From the NCBI RefSeq assembly GCF_902364355.1, contig NZ_CABJDK010000004.1:2682-66681 (forward strand): a DNA stretch of 64,000 nt. Direction: 5' to 3'. The stretch is from Collinsella aerofaciens. Lineage in GTDB: Bacteria; Actinomycetota; Coriobacteriia; Coriobacteriales; Coriobacteriaceae. Made by a program: the position numbers and the translations under genes. Of the stretch, positions 35,186 to 43,977 are shown piece by piece. Position 1 is the stretch's first letter. Each line of letters opens with the position of its first letter. The notes under the pieces were generated by a model. That model was given only the letters and a program-made list of their open reading frames with translations. It made no database searches and had not been told where the DNA came from.

Positions 35186-36064
35186 ATGGCCGAACGCAAC
35201 TATCTGAGTATCGGCCAAGTCGTCAACCTACTTCGAGGCGCATACCCCGATCTTTCGAACTCAAAAATTAGATTTCTAGAAGATGAGGGGCTCATTACCC
35301 CTCATCGTACGCCTAAGGGATACCGTCAGTACTCCAAGGAGGACGTTGATCGCCTGGAGGTCATTCTGCACCTGCAGAAGACTCGCTACATGCCGCTCAA
35401 CGTGATTAAGCAGCGCTTGGAAAACGCCACGGACCTGTCAACGCTCGCCTACGAGGTGGGCTTGCTGTCCGATGTTCCGCTCAAGACGGAGCCCAAGGAG
35501 ACTAAACAAAAGCTGCATCCCATCGAGACCATTCCCGATATGTTGGGCGTCGAGATCTCGTTTATCCGCTCGCTCGCCGAGAACGACCTCATTCGCATCA
35601 TCAAGAGTCCGCAGAACCGTGAGCTCGTCGATGGTCGCGATTTTCCAATCATCCGCTACTGCTCCGAGCTGTCACGCTTCCATATCGAGCCGCGCAACCT
35701 GCGTCAGTACGTGTCTTCCGCCAACCGCGAGTCCTCGATGTTTGAGCAGGTGCTCGTGAGCATGCTCGGAATGGATACCTCCGATGACGAGCGCGACGCC
35801 AAGCTCGAGCGTGCGTTTAAGAAGCTTCACGACCTCACCGAGGGTGTGCATACGGCACTGCTCAAGAACCGCGTTTTTGAGTCGCTCAACGCCGTGGTCG
35901 AGGATGCCGACATCGATGCACTCGATGAAGAAATCGCTCGCTCCGAGTCCACCAAGGCCAAAAACGAAGAAACTGCCGCGCCGGCTTCACACGAGGATTC
36001 TCTCGTAAAGCCGCTCAAGGTTGTCGCCCCTTCGCAATCCGACACTGTCACCGCGGGCAAATAA
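35186..36064 (+). CDS. MerR-type transcriptional regulator
   Basis: 292 residues. The N-terminal 75 residues are a MerR winged helix: YLSIGQVVNLLRGAYPDLSNSK followed by IRFLEDEGLITPHRTPKGYRQYSKEDVDRL. A second HTH-like part occurs at 100-165 (IETIPDMLGVEISFIRSLAEND), the layout of actinobacterial FtsR-like regulators next to garA. The C-terminal part is acidic. Targets are unknown. Ribosome binding site GAGTAGGG overlaps the FHA stop. Confidence 0.85.
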   Translation: MAERNYLSIGQVVNLLRGAYPDLSNSKIRFLEDEGLITPHRTPKGYRQYSKEDVDRLEVILHLQKTRYMPLNVIKQRLENATDLSTLAYEVGLLSDVPLKTEPKETKQKLHPIETIPDMLGVEISFIRSLAENDLIRIIKSPQNRELVDGRDFPIIRYCSELSRFHIEPRNLRQYVSSANRESSMFEQVLVSMLGMDTSDDERDAKLERAFKKLHDLTEGVHTALLKNRVFESLNAVVEDADIDALDEEIARSESTKAKNEETAAPASHEDSLVKPLKVVAPSQSDTVTAGK

Positions 36065-36104
36065 CAGCTACCGCTTATCCGGCAACCCATTGAAAGGTCA
36101 TGCA

Positions 36105-36635
36105 ATGTACGACTTCGAATCTCAAATCGTCGACATCCCCGACTATCCCGAGCCCGGAGTCATCTTCAAAGACATTACGCCGCTCTTTGGCAATCCCGAG
36201 GCGCTCAAAGCCATGACCGATGCCCTCGCCGAGCACTTTGCCGGCATGGGGATCACCAAGGTCGTGGGTCCCGAGGCCCGTGGCTTTATGGTTGGCGTAC
36301 CGGTGGCTGTGGCCCTTGGTGCCGGCTTTGTTCCCGCACGTAAACCGGGCAAGCTACCCCGCAAGACGGTGAGCCAGAGCTATGAGCTCGAATACGGCAC
36401 CGACTCTATCGAGATCCATGCCGATGCCATTACCTCTAAAGATACCGTGTTGATTCTGGACGACTTGGTCGCGACGGGCGGAACCGTCGAGGCAACAGGT
36501 AAACTTGTGCGAGATATGGGCGCAAAGCTTGTGGGCTACGGGTGTATCCTTGAGCTTGCGTTTCTCAACCCGCGCGAGAAGCTCACGCCGACTGACGACG
36601 ATGTTGAGCTCTTTAGCCTGGTGACGGTGGACTAG
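36105..36635 (+). CDS. apt: Adenine phosphoribosyltransferase
   Basis: 176 residues: IPDYPEPGVIFKDITPLF near residue 12, EARGFMVGVPVAVALGAGFVPARKPGKLP near 65, and the PRPP site VLILDDLVATGGT near 118. It salvages adenine to AMP. GAAAGGTC precedes ATG 36105; the upstream frame extension has no support. Confidence 0.96.
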   Translation: MYDFESQIVDIPDYPEPGVIFKDITPLFGNPEALKAMTDALAEHFAGMGITKVVGPEARGFMVGVPVAVALGAGFVPARKPGKLPRKTVSQSYELEYGTDSIEIHADAITSKDTVLILDDLVATGGTVEATGKLVRDMGAKLVGYGCILELAFLNPREKLTPTDDDVELFSLVTVD

Positions 36636-36667
36636 CCGTTACCCTTAGTTACTGGAAAGGAAGCTAC

Positions 36668-37789
36668 ATGCGCACAGCAAACACGCACAAAAACATGGCA
36701 CGCTGCGCTGCTACGGCAACCCTCGCTTGTGTTTTGGGCTTGGGCCTCGCGGCTCCTGCCTACGCCGATACCGCATCCGACCTTGCCGCTGCTCGTACGA
36801 AGCTCGAGCAGATCGGTACCCAAACCCAGCAGATTTACGATGATCTCGCCACGCAGACGCAGGCGCTCGATCAGACTGCTGGCGAGATCACGCAAAAGCA
36901 GCAGGAGATCGCTGACGGTCAGGCCAAGCTCTCGACCTATGTCGCCGGCGAGTACAAAACCGGCGGTCTGAGCCTGCTTCAGGTTCTGACCGGCGTCGAT
37001 GACCTGAGCGATATGCTCAACCGTCTGTTCTACTACGGCAAAGTTTCCGATAAGCAGGCTCAGACCATTCAAGAGGTCAAGGAGCTTAAGCAGCAGCTCA
37101 CCGATAAGCAGGCCGAGCAGGAGAAGAACGTCGCCACCACGCAAAAGAAGGTCGATGAGCTTAACGCCCAGCAGGCTGAAGCCCAGAGTGTCGTGAACTC
37201 CCTGGATTCACAGTTGCAGGCCGAGCTTGCTGCCGAGGCCCAGGCCAACGCCGCGCTGCAGGCTGGCATAAATGCTAGCACCGCCGAAAAGGCCACGGTG
37301 AGCAACGACACCGCCGGTACGAGCGAGAACACCAACAAGGGTGGCGGTACGACCAACGACGGCGGCGGAAACACGCCCGCGCCCGCTCCCACTCCGCAGC
37401 CCCCGACGCCCGCTCCGGCTCCGGCTCCGGCTCCGACGCCTTCCGCACCGAGCCAGTCCGTTGACGGCGGTTCCGTTGTTTCGCGTGCCTATAGCAAGCT
37501 CGGATACGCTTACTCTTGGGGTGGCATTGGGCCGAACAGCTTTGACTGCTCCGGTTTTGTAGGCTATTGCCTCACGGGACGCTACTGCCGTCTGGGCACC
37601 ACGGTCGACTTCATGGGTTGGACCCGTGTGTCCGATCCGCAACCCGGCGATGTTGTGGTTAACTCCTACCATACCGGCATCTATATCGGTAATGGTCAGA
37701 TGATCCATGCTTCCGACTACAAAACGGGCGTCATCATCAGTTCCGTCGCAGCCGGTATGAACAACAACTACATTTTCGTGCGCTACTAA
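36668..37789 (+). CDS. Secreted NlpC/P60 peptidoglycan hydrolase
   Basis: 373 residues. Signal peptide (ATATLACVLGLGLAAPAYA), then a coiled coil from 35 to 200 like the autoinhibitory part of PcsB/RipA-type proteins, a Pro/Ala-rich linker near 245-265 (repeats of PAPAP), and an NlpC/P60 domain with catalytic Cys in FDCSGFVGYCL near 295 and His in SYHTGIYIG near 335. It cuts stem peptides of peptidoglycan, likely at division. Ribosome binding site GAAAGGAAG. Confidence 0.92.
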   Translation: MRTANTHKNMARCAATATLACVLGLGLAAPAYADTASDLAAARTKLEQIGTQTQQIYDDLATQTQALDQTAGEITQKQQEIADGQAKLSTYVAGEYKTGGLSLLQVLTGVDDLSDMLNRLFYYGKVSDKQAQTIQEVKELKQQLTDKQAEQEKNVATTQKKVDELNAQQAEAQSVVNSLDSQLQAELAAEAQANAALQAGINASTAEKATVSNDTAGTSENTNKGGGTTNDGGGNTPAPAPTPQPPTPAPAPAPAPTPSAPSQSVDGGSVVSRAYSKLGYAYSWGGIGPNSFDCSGFVGYCLTGRYCRLGTTVDFMGWTRVSDPQPGDVVVNSYHTGIYIGNGQMIHASDYKTGVIISSVAAGMNNNYIFVRY

Positions 37790-37813
37790 GTCACTCTGTA
37801 TAGCGAACGAAGG

Positions 37814-37850
37814 TGAACCTCGTGGCCTTTGAGCTGCGAGGTTCATTTAT
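37814..37850 (+). terminator. Terminator of the NlpC/P60 gene
   Basis: TGAACCTCG and CGAGGTTCA (nine pairs, 14-base loop) followed by TTTATTTATG. Confidence 0.75.
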
Positions 37851-37929
37851 TTATGACCGTGCTCCATACATGATCCTAATGTGCTAGTTTTCAATACTAG
37901 ATGCACGCTTCATCGGTGAGCAATATAGC

Positions 37930-37935
37930 TATAAT
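37930..37935 (+). promoter_or_regulatory. -10 box ahead of the degV gene
   Basis: Perfect TATAAT 30 bases ahead of the start codon; the -35 is weak (GCTTCA at 17 bases). Confidence 0.45.
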
Positions 37936-37964
37936 GATTGAGAAGCATATAGAAAGGACCCTCT

Positions 37965-38831
37965 ATGAGCTGGGCACTTATCTCCGATTCGAGCTGTAAC
38001 CTCCGCGATTGGCAACCGACCGCGCCCCATACCACCTTTGCATTTGCACCCCTCAAAATTCGAGTGGGGGAGCGCGAGTTCGTCGATGACCTCACGCTCG
38101 ACGTTCACGAACTCAATTGCGCCGTGCAGGCGGAGTCGAGCGCTTCTTCGAGCGCCTGTCCGAGCGTAGGCGAGTGGACCGAACTCTTTAGGCTTGCCGA
38201 CAAGACGATTTGTATGCCCATCTCGGAGGGCGTATCGGGGAGCTATAACGCCGCCGCCACGGCACGCGATTTGGTTCTTGCCGAGGAGCCGAACCGTCAA
38301 ATTCATTTGGTCAATTCACGCGGAGCCGGCGGCAAAATGGACCTGATCTTACTGCTGTTCGACCGGTATCTTGCAAGCAATCCGGATGTCTCATTCGAGG
38401 ACGCTTGCGCATACTTCAATAGCCTTGAGCAGAACAGCAAAATCCTCTTCAGCTTGTGCAATTACGAAAACCTGGCCAAAGCCGGACGTATCCCTAAGGC
38501 AGCCGGCGTCATTGCCAACAAGCTCAATATCCGCATTTTGGGCACGGCGAGCGAAGCGGGCAAAATTGAACTCGTTGGGCACACCCGCGGCGAAAAGAAG
38601 ATGCTCACCAAGATTGTCGACACCATGGAGGCCGCAGGCTTTACCGGCGGCGAGGTCGTTATCGACCATGTCGAGAATGAGGCGGGCGCCCAAGCACTTG
38701 CCAGCCGCATTGTGGAGCATTGGCCCGGCTCCAAGACGATTATCATGCCCTGTAACGGGCTAGATTCATACTATGCCGAGATGCACGGCCTCATTATCGG
38801 CTACGGTATGGGCGTGGCGTCGGGCCGATAA
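37965..38831 (+). CDS. DegV family fatty-acid-binding protein
   Basis: 288 residues. ALISDSSCNL at the start (acyl-carboxyl-binding Asp/Ser region), PLKIRVGEREFVDD, a PSVGEWTELF stretch, MPISEGVSGSYNAA near residue 85 and HLVNSRGAGGKM near 112, all DegV blocks. Relatives bind a fatty acid and hand it to fatty acid kinase FakA. No fakA gene is adjacent. AGAAAGGA precedes ATG 37965. Confidence 0.9.
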   Translation: MSWALISDSSCNLRDWQPTAPHTTFAFAPLKIRVGEREFVDDLTLDVHELNCAVQAESSASSSACPSVGEWTELFRLADKTICMPISEGVSGSYNAAATARDLVLAEEPNRQIHLVNSRGAGGKMDLILLLFDRYLASNPDVSFEDACAYFNSLEQNSKILFSLCNYENLAKAGRIPKAAGVIANKLNIRILGTASEAGKIELVGHTRGEKKMLTKIVDTMEAAGFTGGEVVIDHVENEAGAQALASRIVEHWPGSKTIIMPCNGLDSYYAEMHGLIIGYGMGVASGR

Positions 38832-38850
38832 TATCCAACTAGACAAACGT

Positions 38851-38893
38851 ATGGGCGGGATAAGGAGCCATTGGCTCTTTATCCCGCCCATCT
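38851..38893 (+). terminator. Strong terminator between degV and the DUF1836 gene
   Basis: ATGGGCGGGATAA is mirrored by TTATCCCGCCCAT and the inside pairs again (GAGCCA/TGGCTC), giving a stem of nearly 20 pairs. It lies between convergent genes and may serve both. Confidence 0.8.
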
Positions 38894-38903
38894 TATACCT
38901 CGG

Positions 38904-39515
38904 TTAGCTATTAAACCCATTGAACTTGAGATAGCTCATCAGATACGCCTTCGAAACGAAGGACGATACCGCACTGCGCACGAGCAACGATTCGCGCGTA
39001 ACCTGATGTGCGGTATCGGGCACGGGAGTCTGCTCAACAGAAAACGCCGCACGAATCGATGCCTCGAGCTGATCGACAACATAATCGAAAGCCGTGGGAG
39101 CGTCGTAGCTCAAGCGCTGAATATTAAAGAGCGCCTGAACCGCAGCGATGGGCAGCACCTGCTTAAAGATACAAATGGCGATGAGACGCGCAATCTGCTC
39201 ACGGCCATACTGCTTTTTAACCGGAGCAGGAACGAGGCCGACCTTTACGTAGTTATTGATCATCGATGGCGTGATAACGGGTTGCTCTACGCAAATCGAA
39301 AGCGGCTCCATCCACAGCGCAACATATTCAATAACCTGATCGCGATAGAGCGTTACGTTGGGCAGCTGGTCATAGCGTGGCAGGCTCAACGCGTTGAGTT
39401 TACCCACCATATCGGACTGAATAAATGCATCCGGCAGAACCGTCGGCTGAATATCCTCAGGCTTAATGCTGACCGACGTATCGGACATCGGGATAACATG
39501 TTTAGCATGGTTCAT
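38904..39515 (-). CDS. DUF1836 domain protein
   Basis: 203 residues. The middle has VITPSMINNYVKVGLVPAPV and KQYGREQIARLIAICIFKQV, the pattern of DUF1836, which looks like a MerR-like HTH with a helical tail. A regulatory role is likely but unproven. It stands alone on the minus strand between the degV terminator and trxB. Confidence 0.85.
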   Translation of the reverse strand: MNHAKHVIPMSDTSVSIKPEDIQPTVLPDAFIQSDMVGKLNALSLPRYDQLPNVTLYRDQVIEYVALWMEPLSICVEQPVITPSMINNYVKVGLVPAPVKKQYGREQIARLIAICIFKQVLPIAAVQALFNIQRLSYDAPTAFDYVVDQLEASIRAAFSVEQTPVPDTAHQVTRESLLVRSAVSSFVSKAYLMSYLKFNGFNS

Positions 39516-39589
39516 AAGAGGCCCCCGTTCGTTTTCTATATTGTATTCTAGGTTATATAGTTTTGCATACTACATAGCCGCAAAGTAAA

Positions 39590-39627
39590 AGTGGTTGGAC
39601 GGCACATTGATGCACTGTCCAACCACT
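39590..39627 (-). terminator. Terminator of trxB
   Basis: AGTGGTTGGAC (39590-39600) and GTCCAACCACT (39617-39627) form an 11-pair stem with an inner GCA/TGC pair; on the minus strand it is followed by TTTTACTTTG. Confidence 0.75.
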
Positions 39628-39669
39628 ATGTTTAAAGATAGCAACCTTACATAAGATATATTATCGTAC

Positions 39670-40608
39670 TTATCCACGGAGAAACGCGTATGCGCTCGTT
39701 GCCGCTATGGCTCCATCAGAAACGGCGGTCACAACCTGGCGTAAGCGCTTGGAACGGATGTCGCCAGCGGCAAATAGACCAGGTGTACGGGTGGCCATCG
39801 AATCGTCGGTGACAATGCCGCCATCAGGCGCCAGATCGACTAGATGCTCAACAAGCTCGGTATGGGGCTGCGTTCCGGTAAAAACAAAGATGCCAAACGA
39901 GCCGGGCTCAAATGACTCGGTATGAGTCTCGCCGGATGCATTGTCCTTAAAGGTAATCGTCGTTGGCATGGCTTCGCCCGATAGCTCCACAATACTAGTT
40001 TGGTACCTAACTGTAATATTGTCCTTTGCGAGTACTTTCTGAACAACACCATCGGGCGCACGGAACTGGTCGCGGCGCAGCACGATGGTCACACTGTTGG
40101 CAATGTCGGACAGGAACAGAGCCTCTTCGCATGCCGAATTGCCACCACCGATTACAAAAACCTGCTTGCCGCGGAAAAACATGCCGTCACATGTTGCGCA
40201 ATATGAAACGCCACGACCGCGATACGTATCCTCGCCTGCGAAACCTGCCGGACGCGGCGTGGCACCCATGCAAGCGATAACGCTCGGGGCCAGCGTATCG
40301 CCCATATCGTGATGCACCGTAAACAACGCTGCATCGGCATCGTAATCGACACCCGTAACCATGCTCCATGCAACCTGTGCTCCCAGGCCCTCTGCATGCT
40401 GCTGAAAACGCTCGCCGAGTTCGGCGCCACTCAGGAGCGAGATACCCGGATAGTTCTCGACCTCATTGGTTGTGGCGATCTGCCCTCCCGACATGCCCTG
40501 CTCAATCACGGTCGTCGTCAGGTTAGCACGCGCAGCATAAATGGCGGCAGCATAGCCCGCGGGGCCGCCACCGATAATCGCAACATCGATCGGCTTATCG
40601 GTAGTCAT
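39670..40608 (-). CDS. trxB: Thioredoxin reductase
   Basis: 312 residues. FAD site IIGGGPAGYAAAIYAARAN, redox CATC in VSYCATCDGMFF near residue 137, NADPH site VIGGGNSACEEALFL near 155, and FAAGDIRSKRLRQVVTA near 280. It reduces thioredoxin with NADPH. ATG 40608 has AAAGGAC ahead; upstream in-frame ATGs (40650, 40683) are less likely. Confidence 0.95.
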   Translation of the reverse strand: MTTDKPIDVAIIGGGPAGYAAAIYAARANLTTTVIEQGMSGGQIATTNEVENYPGISLLSGAELGERFQQHAEGLGAQVAWSMVTGVDYDADAALFTVHHDMGDTLAPSVIACMGATPRPAGFAGEDTYRGRGVSYCATCDGMFFRGKQVFVIGGGNSACEEALFLSDIANSVTIVLRRDQFRAPDGVVQKVLAKDNITVRYQTSIVELSGEAMPTTITFKDNASGETHTESFEPGSFGIFVFTGTQPHTELVEHLVDLAPDGGIVTDDSMATRTPGLFAAGDIRSKRLRQVVTAVSDGAIAATSAYAFLRG

Positions 40609-40726
40609 GAAGCGTCCTTTCGTCGAAACGTTGTCGTTCTTTGCGCTCATACCCAAATTTACGTGAACGTGACACTCATGCACTACAATGATAAATCCGT
40701 ATTACAAAGCTGAAGGGGAGTTATCG

Positions 40727-42028
40727 ATGGACCAGGCGCAGACGAGTGACGACGCTCCCCTGCTCACGCACAGCACTCCCCAATCGGAGCAAACCACGCT
40801 CCTGGCTCAGCAAAAACCTCTCGTGACCATCGTGCACGCCTCCGTTGGCTCGGGCCACAAGGCCGCCGCAAATGCGATTGCGCAGGCATTCGACCTCATC
40901 CGCGGCACCAATGGCATCCCCGAGGATATTGAGATTGAAGTGCTCGATATCCTTGATTTTGGACGTATTAAATTCGACGGCAATAAGACCGCGGCTTCTT
41001 TTACGGGAGCCACGCGCCCCATTTACGACCTGACCTGGCGATATACGCTTACGGGACATCTTCTCTGGGGTGGCGGAACGGCATGGTCGCGAATTATGTT
41101 CCCCGCCTTCAACGAATATATTCGTAGCCGCAGGCCCATAGCCGTGGTTGCAACGCACATCACAGCAGCCAATGTTGCCGTGGGCGCCCGCGTAATTACG
41201 GGTATCGATTATCCGGTCATCTGCGTACCGACCGACTACGAAGTCGAGGGATGGTGGCCCCACAAGGACACCGATTTATTCTGTGTTGCCAACGAATTTA
41301 TGGCCGAAACGCTGCGTCCGCGCAAGGTGCTCGAAACAAAGATTCGCATTACCGGCATTCCTATTCGCGCCGGATTCGACACGGATTATGATCGCGAAGA
41401 AGAGCTAGCTAAGTTCAACCTCCCCACCGACAAGACCGTCGTGCTGGTAATGGCCGGTGCCAGCTTGCCTCAACCGTACGTTCGCTTTCGCGCGGAGATG
41501 GACCGCACCCTCCCCTTCCTACGCAGCTTCGAAGACATGCACTTTGTCTTTTTGCCGGGCAAGGATAAGGAATACGCCGCCCGCCTCAAGACACTCTTCG
41601 ATGCCATGAAGCTCGAAAATGTCACGGTGCTGGACTATGTCGACGACATGGCGGCCCTCATGCACGGCTGCGACCTGGCAATTCTCAAATCGGGCGGACT
41701 CACCGTCACCGAATGCCTGTGCGCACACCTGCCGATGATCCTGCTGGGCAAGTCCTATGGCCAGGAAAAGGCCAACACCACCATGCTCACCGGCATGGGC
41801 GCCAGCATGCATGTCACCACCGCACGAGAGCTCATCGTGACGTTGCGTCATCTCCACGATCATCCTGAGTCGCTCAAGGCACTGCTCATCAACGGCGAAG
41901 TACTACGCCGCCCCCACGCAGCCGAAGACATAGCCATCGCAACCATGGAGCTCGTAGGCAAACCCCAAAAGCGCAAACGAGCCTTCTGCCGCTTCTACTG
42001 GGGCGAAAAACCTGCGCATATCAGGTAG
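40727..42028 (+). CDS. MGDG-synthase/UgtP-like glycosyltransferase
   Basis: 433 residues. VTIVHASVGSGHKAAANAIAQAF near residue 35 is the start of MGDG-synthase-type GT28 enzymes; CVPTDYEVEGWWPH near 175 and the C-terminal donor site GCDLAILKSGGLTVTECLCAHLPMIL near 325 follow. Relatives move glucose or galactose from UDP-sugar to diacylglycerol, making glycolipid anchors. It lies divergent from trxB, 118 bases away; AAGGGGAG precedes ATG 40727. The acceptor here is inferred. Confidence 0.85.
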   Translation: MDQAQTSDDAPLLTHSTPQSEQTTLLAQQKPLVTIVHASVGSGHKAAANAIAQAFDLIRGTNGIPEDIEIEVLDILDFGRIKFDGNKTAASFTGATRPIYDLTWRYTLTGHLLWGGGTAWSRIMFPAFNEYIRSRRPIAVVATHITAANVAVGARVITGIDYPVICVPTDYEVEGWWPHKDTDLFCVANEFMAETLRPRKVLETKIRITGIPIRAGFDTDYDREEELAKFNLPTDKTVVLVMAGASLPQPYVRFRAEMDRTLPFLRSFEDMHFVFLPGKDKEYAARLKTLFDAMKLENVTVLDYVDDMAALMHGCDLAILKSGGLTVTECLCAHLPMILLGKSYGQEKANTTMLTGMGASMHVTTARELIVTLRHLHDHPESLKALLINGEVLRRPHAAEDIAIATMELVGKPQKRKRAFCRFYWGEKPAHIR

Positions 42029-42047
42029 CGTCTTAATGTCCGCTTTC

Positions 42048-42139
42048 CTGTGGGAGGCCCCTATATATCATCCCGTGCTCAAACATTCTCGCTTCGCTGC
42101 GAAACTGCGCGCGGGACGATATATAGGGGCCTCCCGCAG
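42048..42139 (+). repeat. Hairpin element family A, copy A1
   Basis: A 28-bp left arm (42048-42075, contains GGGAGGCCCCTATATATC) is mirrored at 42112-42139 with one wobble and one mismatch. The 36-base core between them (TGCTCAAACATTCTCGC, then TTCGCTGCGAAACTGCGCG) recurs in copy A2 in the opposite direction with one substitution and a 9-base insertion. It begins 20 bases after the glycosyltransferase stop. Confidence 0.8.
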
Positions 42140-42221
42140 GTAAGCTGCGTTAACGTACCAGCGGCTATACCAGATTCCCCACCAGTAGAATCTGCAGAGG
42201 GGAACCAGAAAATATAAATAC

Positions 42222-42270
42222 AGTAAGTCGATGCGACAAAGGAGGCGTCCCTTCATCGCATCGACTTACT
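42222..42270. terminator. 15-bp perfect hairpin between the convergent genes
   Basis: AGTAAGTCGATGCGA (42222-42236) and TCGCATCGACTTACT (42256-42270) are exact mirrors around a 19-base loop that itself holds AAGG/CCTT. On the minus strand it is followed by GTATTTATATTTT, so it could end the nrdR-dut transcript. Confidence 0.55.
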
Positions 42271-42303
42271 AGAAAAGTAAATATTGTTTCAAGCGAGTAG
42301 CCG

Positions 42304-42406
42304 CCCGCCCGGGGCTTACCTATATCGTTCCACGCGCAGTTTCGCAGCGAGCGAAGCGACGCGAGAATGGTTGAGCATGGAATGATATAGGTAAGCCCCG
42401 GGCGGG
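42304..42406 (-). repeat. Hairpin element family A, copy A2 (inverted)
   Basis: A 29-bp arm (42304-42332, contains CCCGGGGCTTACCTATATC) is mirrored at 42378-42406 with a single G-T wobble. The core, read on the minus strand, is the A1 core with one change and a 9-base insertion, while the outer arms share no sequence with A1. It ends 15 bases after the dut stop, so relative to its upstream gene it has the same direction as A1. Confidence 0.8.
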
Positions 42407-42421
42407 AGGGATACGGGCGCC

Positions 42422-42865
42422 CTAGGCGATGCCGCTGGAGCCGAAGCCTCCTTTGCCTCGGTCGGTTTCGTCTAGTTCTTCTACTTCTATGAGATTGACC
42501 GTGGGGACTTCTTGGATGACGAGTTGGGCTATGCGGTCGCCTTTATTGATTTGAATGTTATTGGAGGGATCCAGGTTGATGAGGATAACCTTGAGTTCTC
42601 CTCGGTAGTGAGCGTCGATGAGGCCCGGCGTGTTGACTATAGACAGGCCCTGCTTGATGGCCAAGCCGCTGCGGGGCTGGACGAAGCCGGCGTAGCCATC
42701 GGGCAGAGCGATGGCCAGCCCAGTAGAGACCAGACGGCGTTCGAAGGGCTTCAGGACGCAGTCCTCGTTGGAGCGCAAATCCAAGCCGGCATCAGTGGGA
42801 TGGGCGTATTTGGGAAGCTCAACGGTGGGATCGAGACGCTTTATGTTGACGGTAATGTTGGACAT
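42422..42865 (-). CDS. dut: dUTP diphosphatase
   Basis: 147 residues with the five dUTPase motifs: [41 protein letters not shown] and the C-terminal [10 protein letters not shown] that closes the site. It turns dUTP to dUMP, keeping uracil out of DNA. It follows nrdR by four bases, so nucleotide supply genes share an operon. Confidence 0.96.
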   Translation of the reverse strand: MSNITVNIKRLDPTVELPKYAHPTDAGLDLRSNEDCVLKPFERRLVSTGLAIALPDGYAGFVQPRSGLAIKQGLSIVNTPGLIDAHYRGELKVILINLDPSNNIQINKGDRIAQLVIQEVPTVNLIEVEELDETDRGKGGFGSSGIA

Positions 42866-42869
42866 GGAA

Positions 42870-43313
42870 TCACCTTAGCTTGTCGAGCTCTTGCAGAAAC
42901 TCATCGACGTCTTTGAAATCGCGGTAGACCGAGGCAAAGCGAATGTAGGCCACCTTGTCAATCTTGGCCAAACGCTTGAGCACCATGTCACCCAACTCAT
43001 GGGACGTGACGGCCGTCAGTGTGCGAGAGCGCAACTCGACCTCGATGTCGTCGATAATCTCATTGAGCTTCTTAGTGTCAATATCGCGTTTGATGGTGGC
43101 GCGCATCAAGCCGACAAGAAGCTTATTGCGATCGAACCGCTGCTTGGTTCCATCTGACTTAATGACCTCGATAGGGTCCTCGCATCGCTCAAACGTTGTA
43201 AAGCGGTAGTTACACGAGCAACATTCGCGACGGCGCTTAATGGTGTTATTTGACTCCTGCATACGGGAATCAACGACGCGGGTATGTGCCTTGCCGCATT
43301 TGGGACAGCGCAT
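42870..43313 (-). CDS. nrdR: Ribonucleotide reductase repressor NrdR
   Basis: 147 residues. Zinc ribbon [17 protein letters not shown]...[16 protein letters not shown], then the ATP-cone [23 protein letters not shown]. It represses nrd genes when dATP is high. GAGGAGGTACC precedes the start. First gene of the nrdR-dut unit. Confidence 0.97.
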   Translation of the reverse strand: MRCPKCGKAHTRVVDSRMQESNNTIKRRRECCSCNYRFTTFERCEDPIEVIKSDGTKQRFDRNKLLVGLMRATIKRDIDTKKLNEIIDDIEVELRSRTLTAVTSHELGDMVLKRLAKIDKVAYIRFASVYRDFKDVDEFLQELDKLR

Positions 43314-43364
43314 GGTACCTCCTCTTAAACGATAATAAGGGTACCATGCGCAGCGCGATAATGA

Positions 43365-43817
43365 TTACGAACGATCAGGAACCTTAAGATGCGCACCGGC
43401 GGCGAGCGAACCATGCTCCAGATGATTGACGCTACGGATCATGTCGGAAGTCTCTTGCGTGGAAAGGCCTTCGATTGGATATTCTTCGGCAAGCGACCAA
43501 AGAGAATCGCCAGGCTGAACGCGAATGGTCTCGTAGGTAATGTTGGAAACGGACTCGGCATACGCGGCGTGACGAGCGCTAAAGACCGACATAGCGAGGA
43601 CAAAGAAGAGCGTAAGCGCAACGGCGACGGCGACAATCGTCGGAACCTTCGGGGCAACGCGGGCCGGCGCGACTACAGCCTGCTGATTGCGCGCAGGCTT
43701 TACGGTCAAAGGCTGAAAGCCGGAGCGGCCACCCTGAACAACCGTAAAAGTGGGTTCTGCAGGCGTCTCGAGCTTAAGGGCGAGGTTTCCCTGGACCATA
43801 TTCGTTACGTTCATCAT
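43365..43817 (-). CDS. LysM protein divergent from lexA (YneA-like)
   Basis: 150 residues: a cytoplasmic 55 residues, one membrane helix (VPTIVAVAVALTLFFVLAMSVF) and an outside LysM domain (TIRVQPGDSLWSLAEEY). Size, membrane helix plus LysM and its place head-to-head with lexA match YneA-type cell division inhibitors induced by SOS in Gram-positives. The three LexA boxes lie in the shared promoter region. Two adjacent ATGs (43817, 43814) share GAGGAG; the second has the better spacing. The division-inhibitor role is inferred. Confidence 0.82.
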   Translation of the reverse strand: MMNVTNMVQGNLALKLETPAEPTFTVVQGGRSGFQPLTVKPARNQQAVVAPARVAPKVPTIVAVAVALTLFFVLAMSVFSARHAAYAESVSNITYETIRVQPGDSLWSLAEEYPIEGLSTQETSDMIRSVNHLEHGSLAAGAHLKVPDRS

Positions 43818-43885
43818 GTTCTCCTCTCGCGTGTTTTGCTGAGAACAGTTTTATCAAGCCGCGCGGACAAAAATGTCTAGCGCGA

Positions 43886-43953
43886 GAACGAATGTTCGGT
43901 TATTATTATCTTCGAACAGTTGTTCCTGTCAAGCAAAATTCGAACATTTGTTT
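43886..43953. promoter_or_regulatory. Three LexA (SOS) boxes at exact 28-bp spacing
   Basis: GAACGAATGTTC (43886-43897), GAACAGTTGTTC (43914-43925) and GAACATTTGTTT (43942-43953) fit the Gram-positive SOS box GAAC-N4-GTTC, the last with one change. Their starts are 28 bp apart each time. They lie between the LysM gene and lexA and would let LexA control both. Confidence 0.9.
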
Positions 43954-43977
43954 GACATGGGTAGAGAGGATGCCCTG

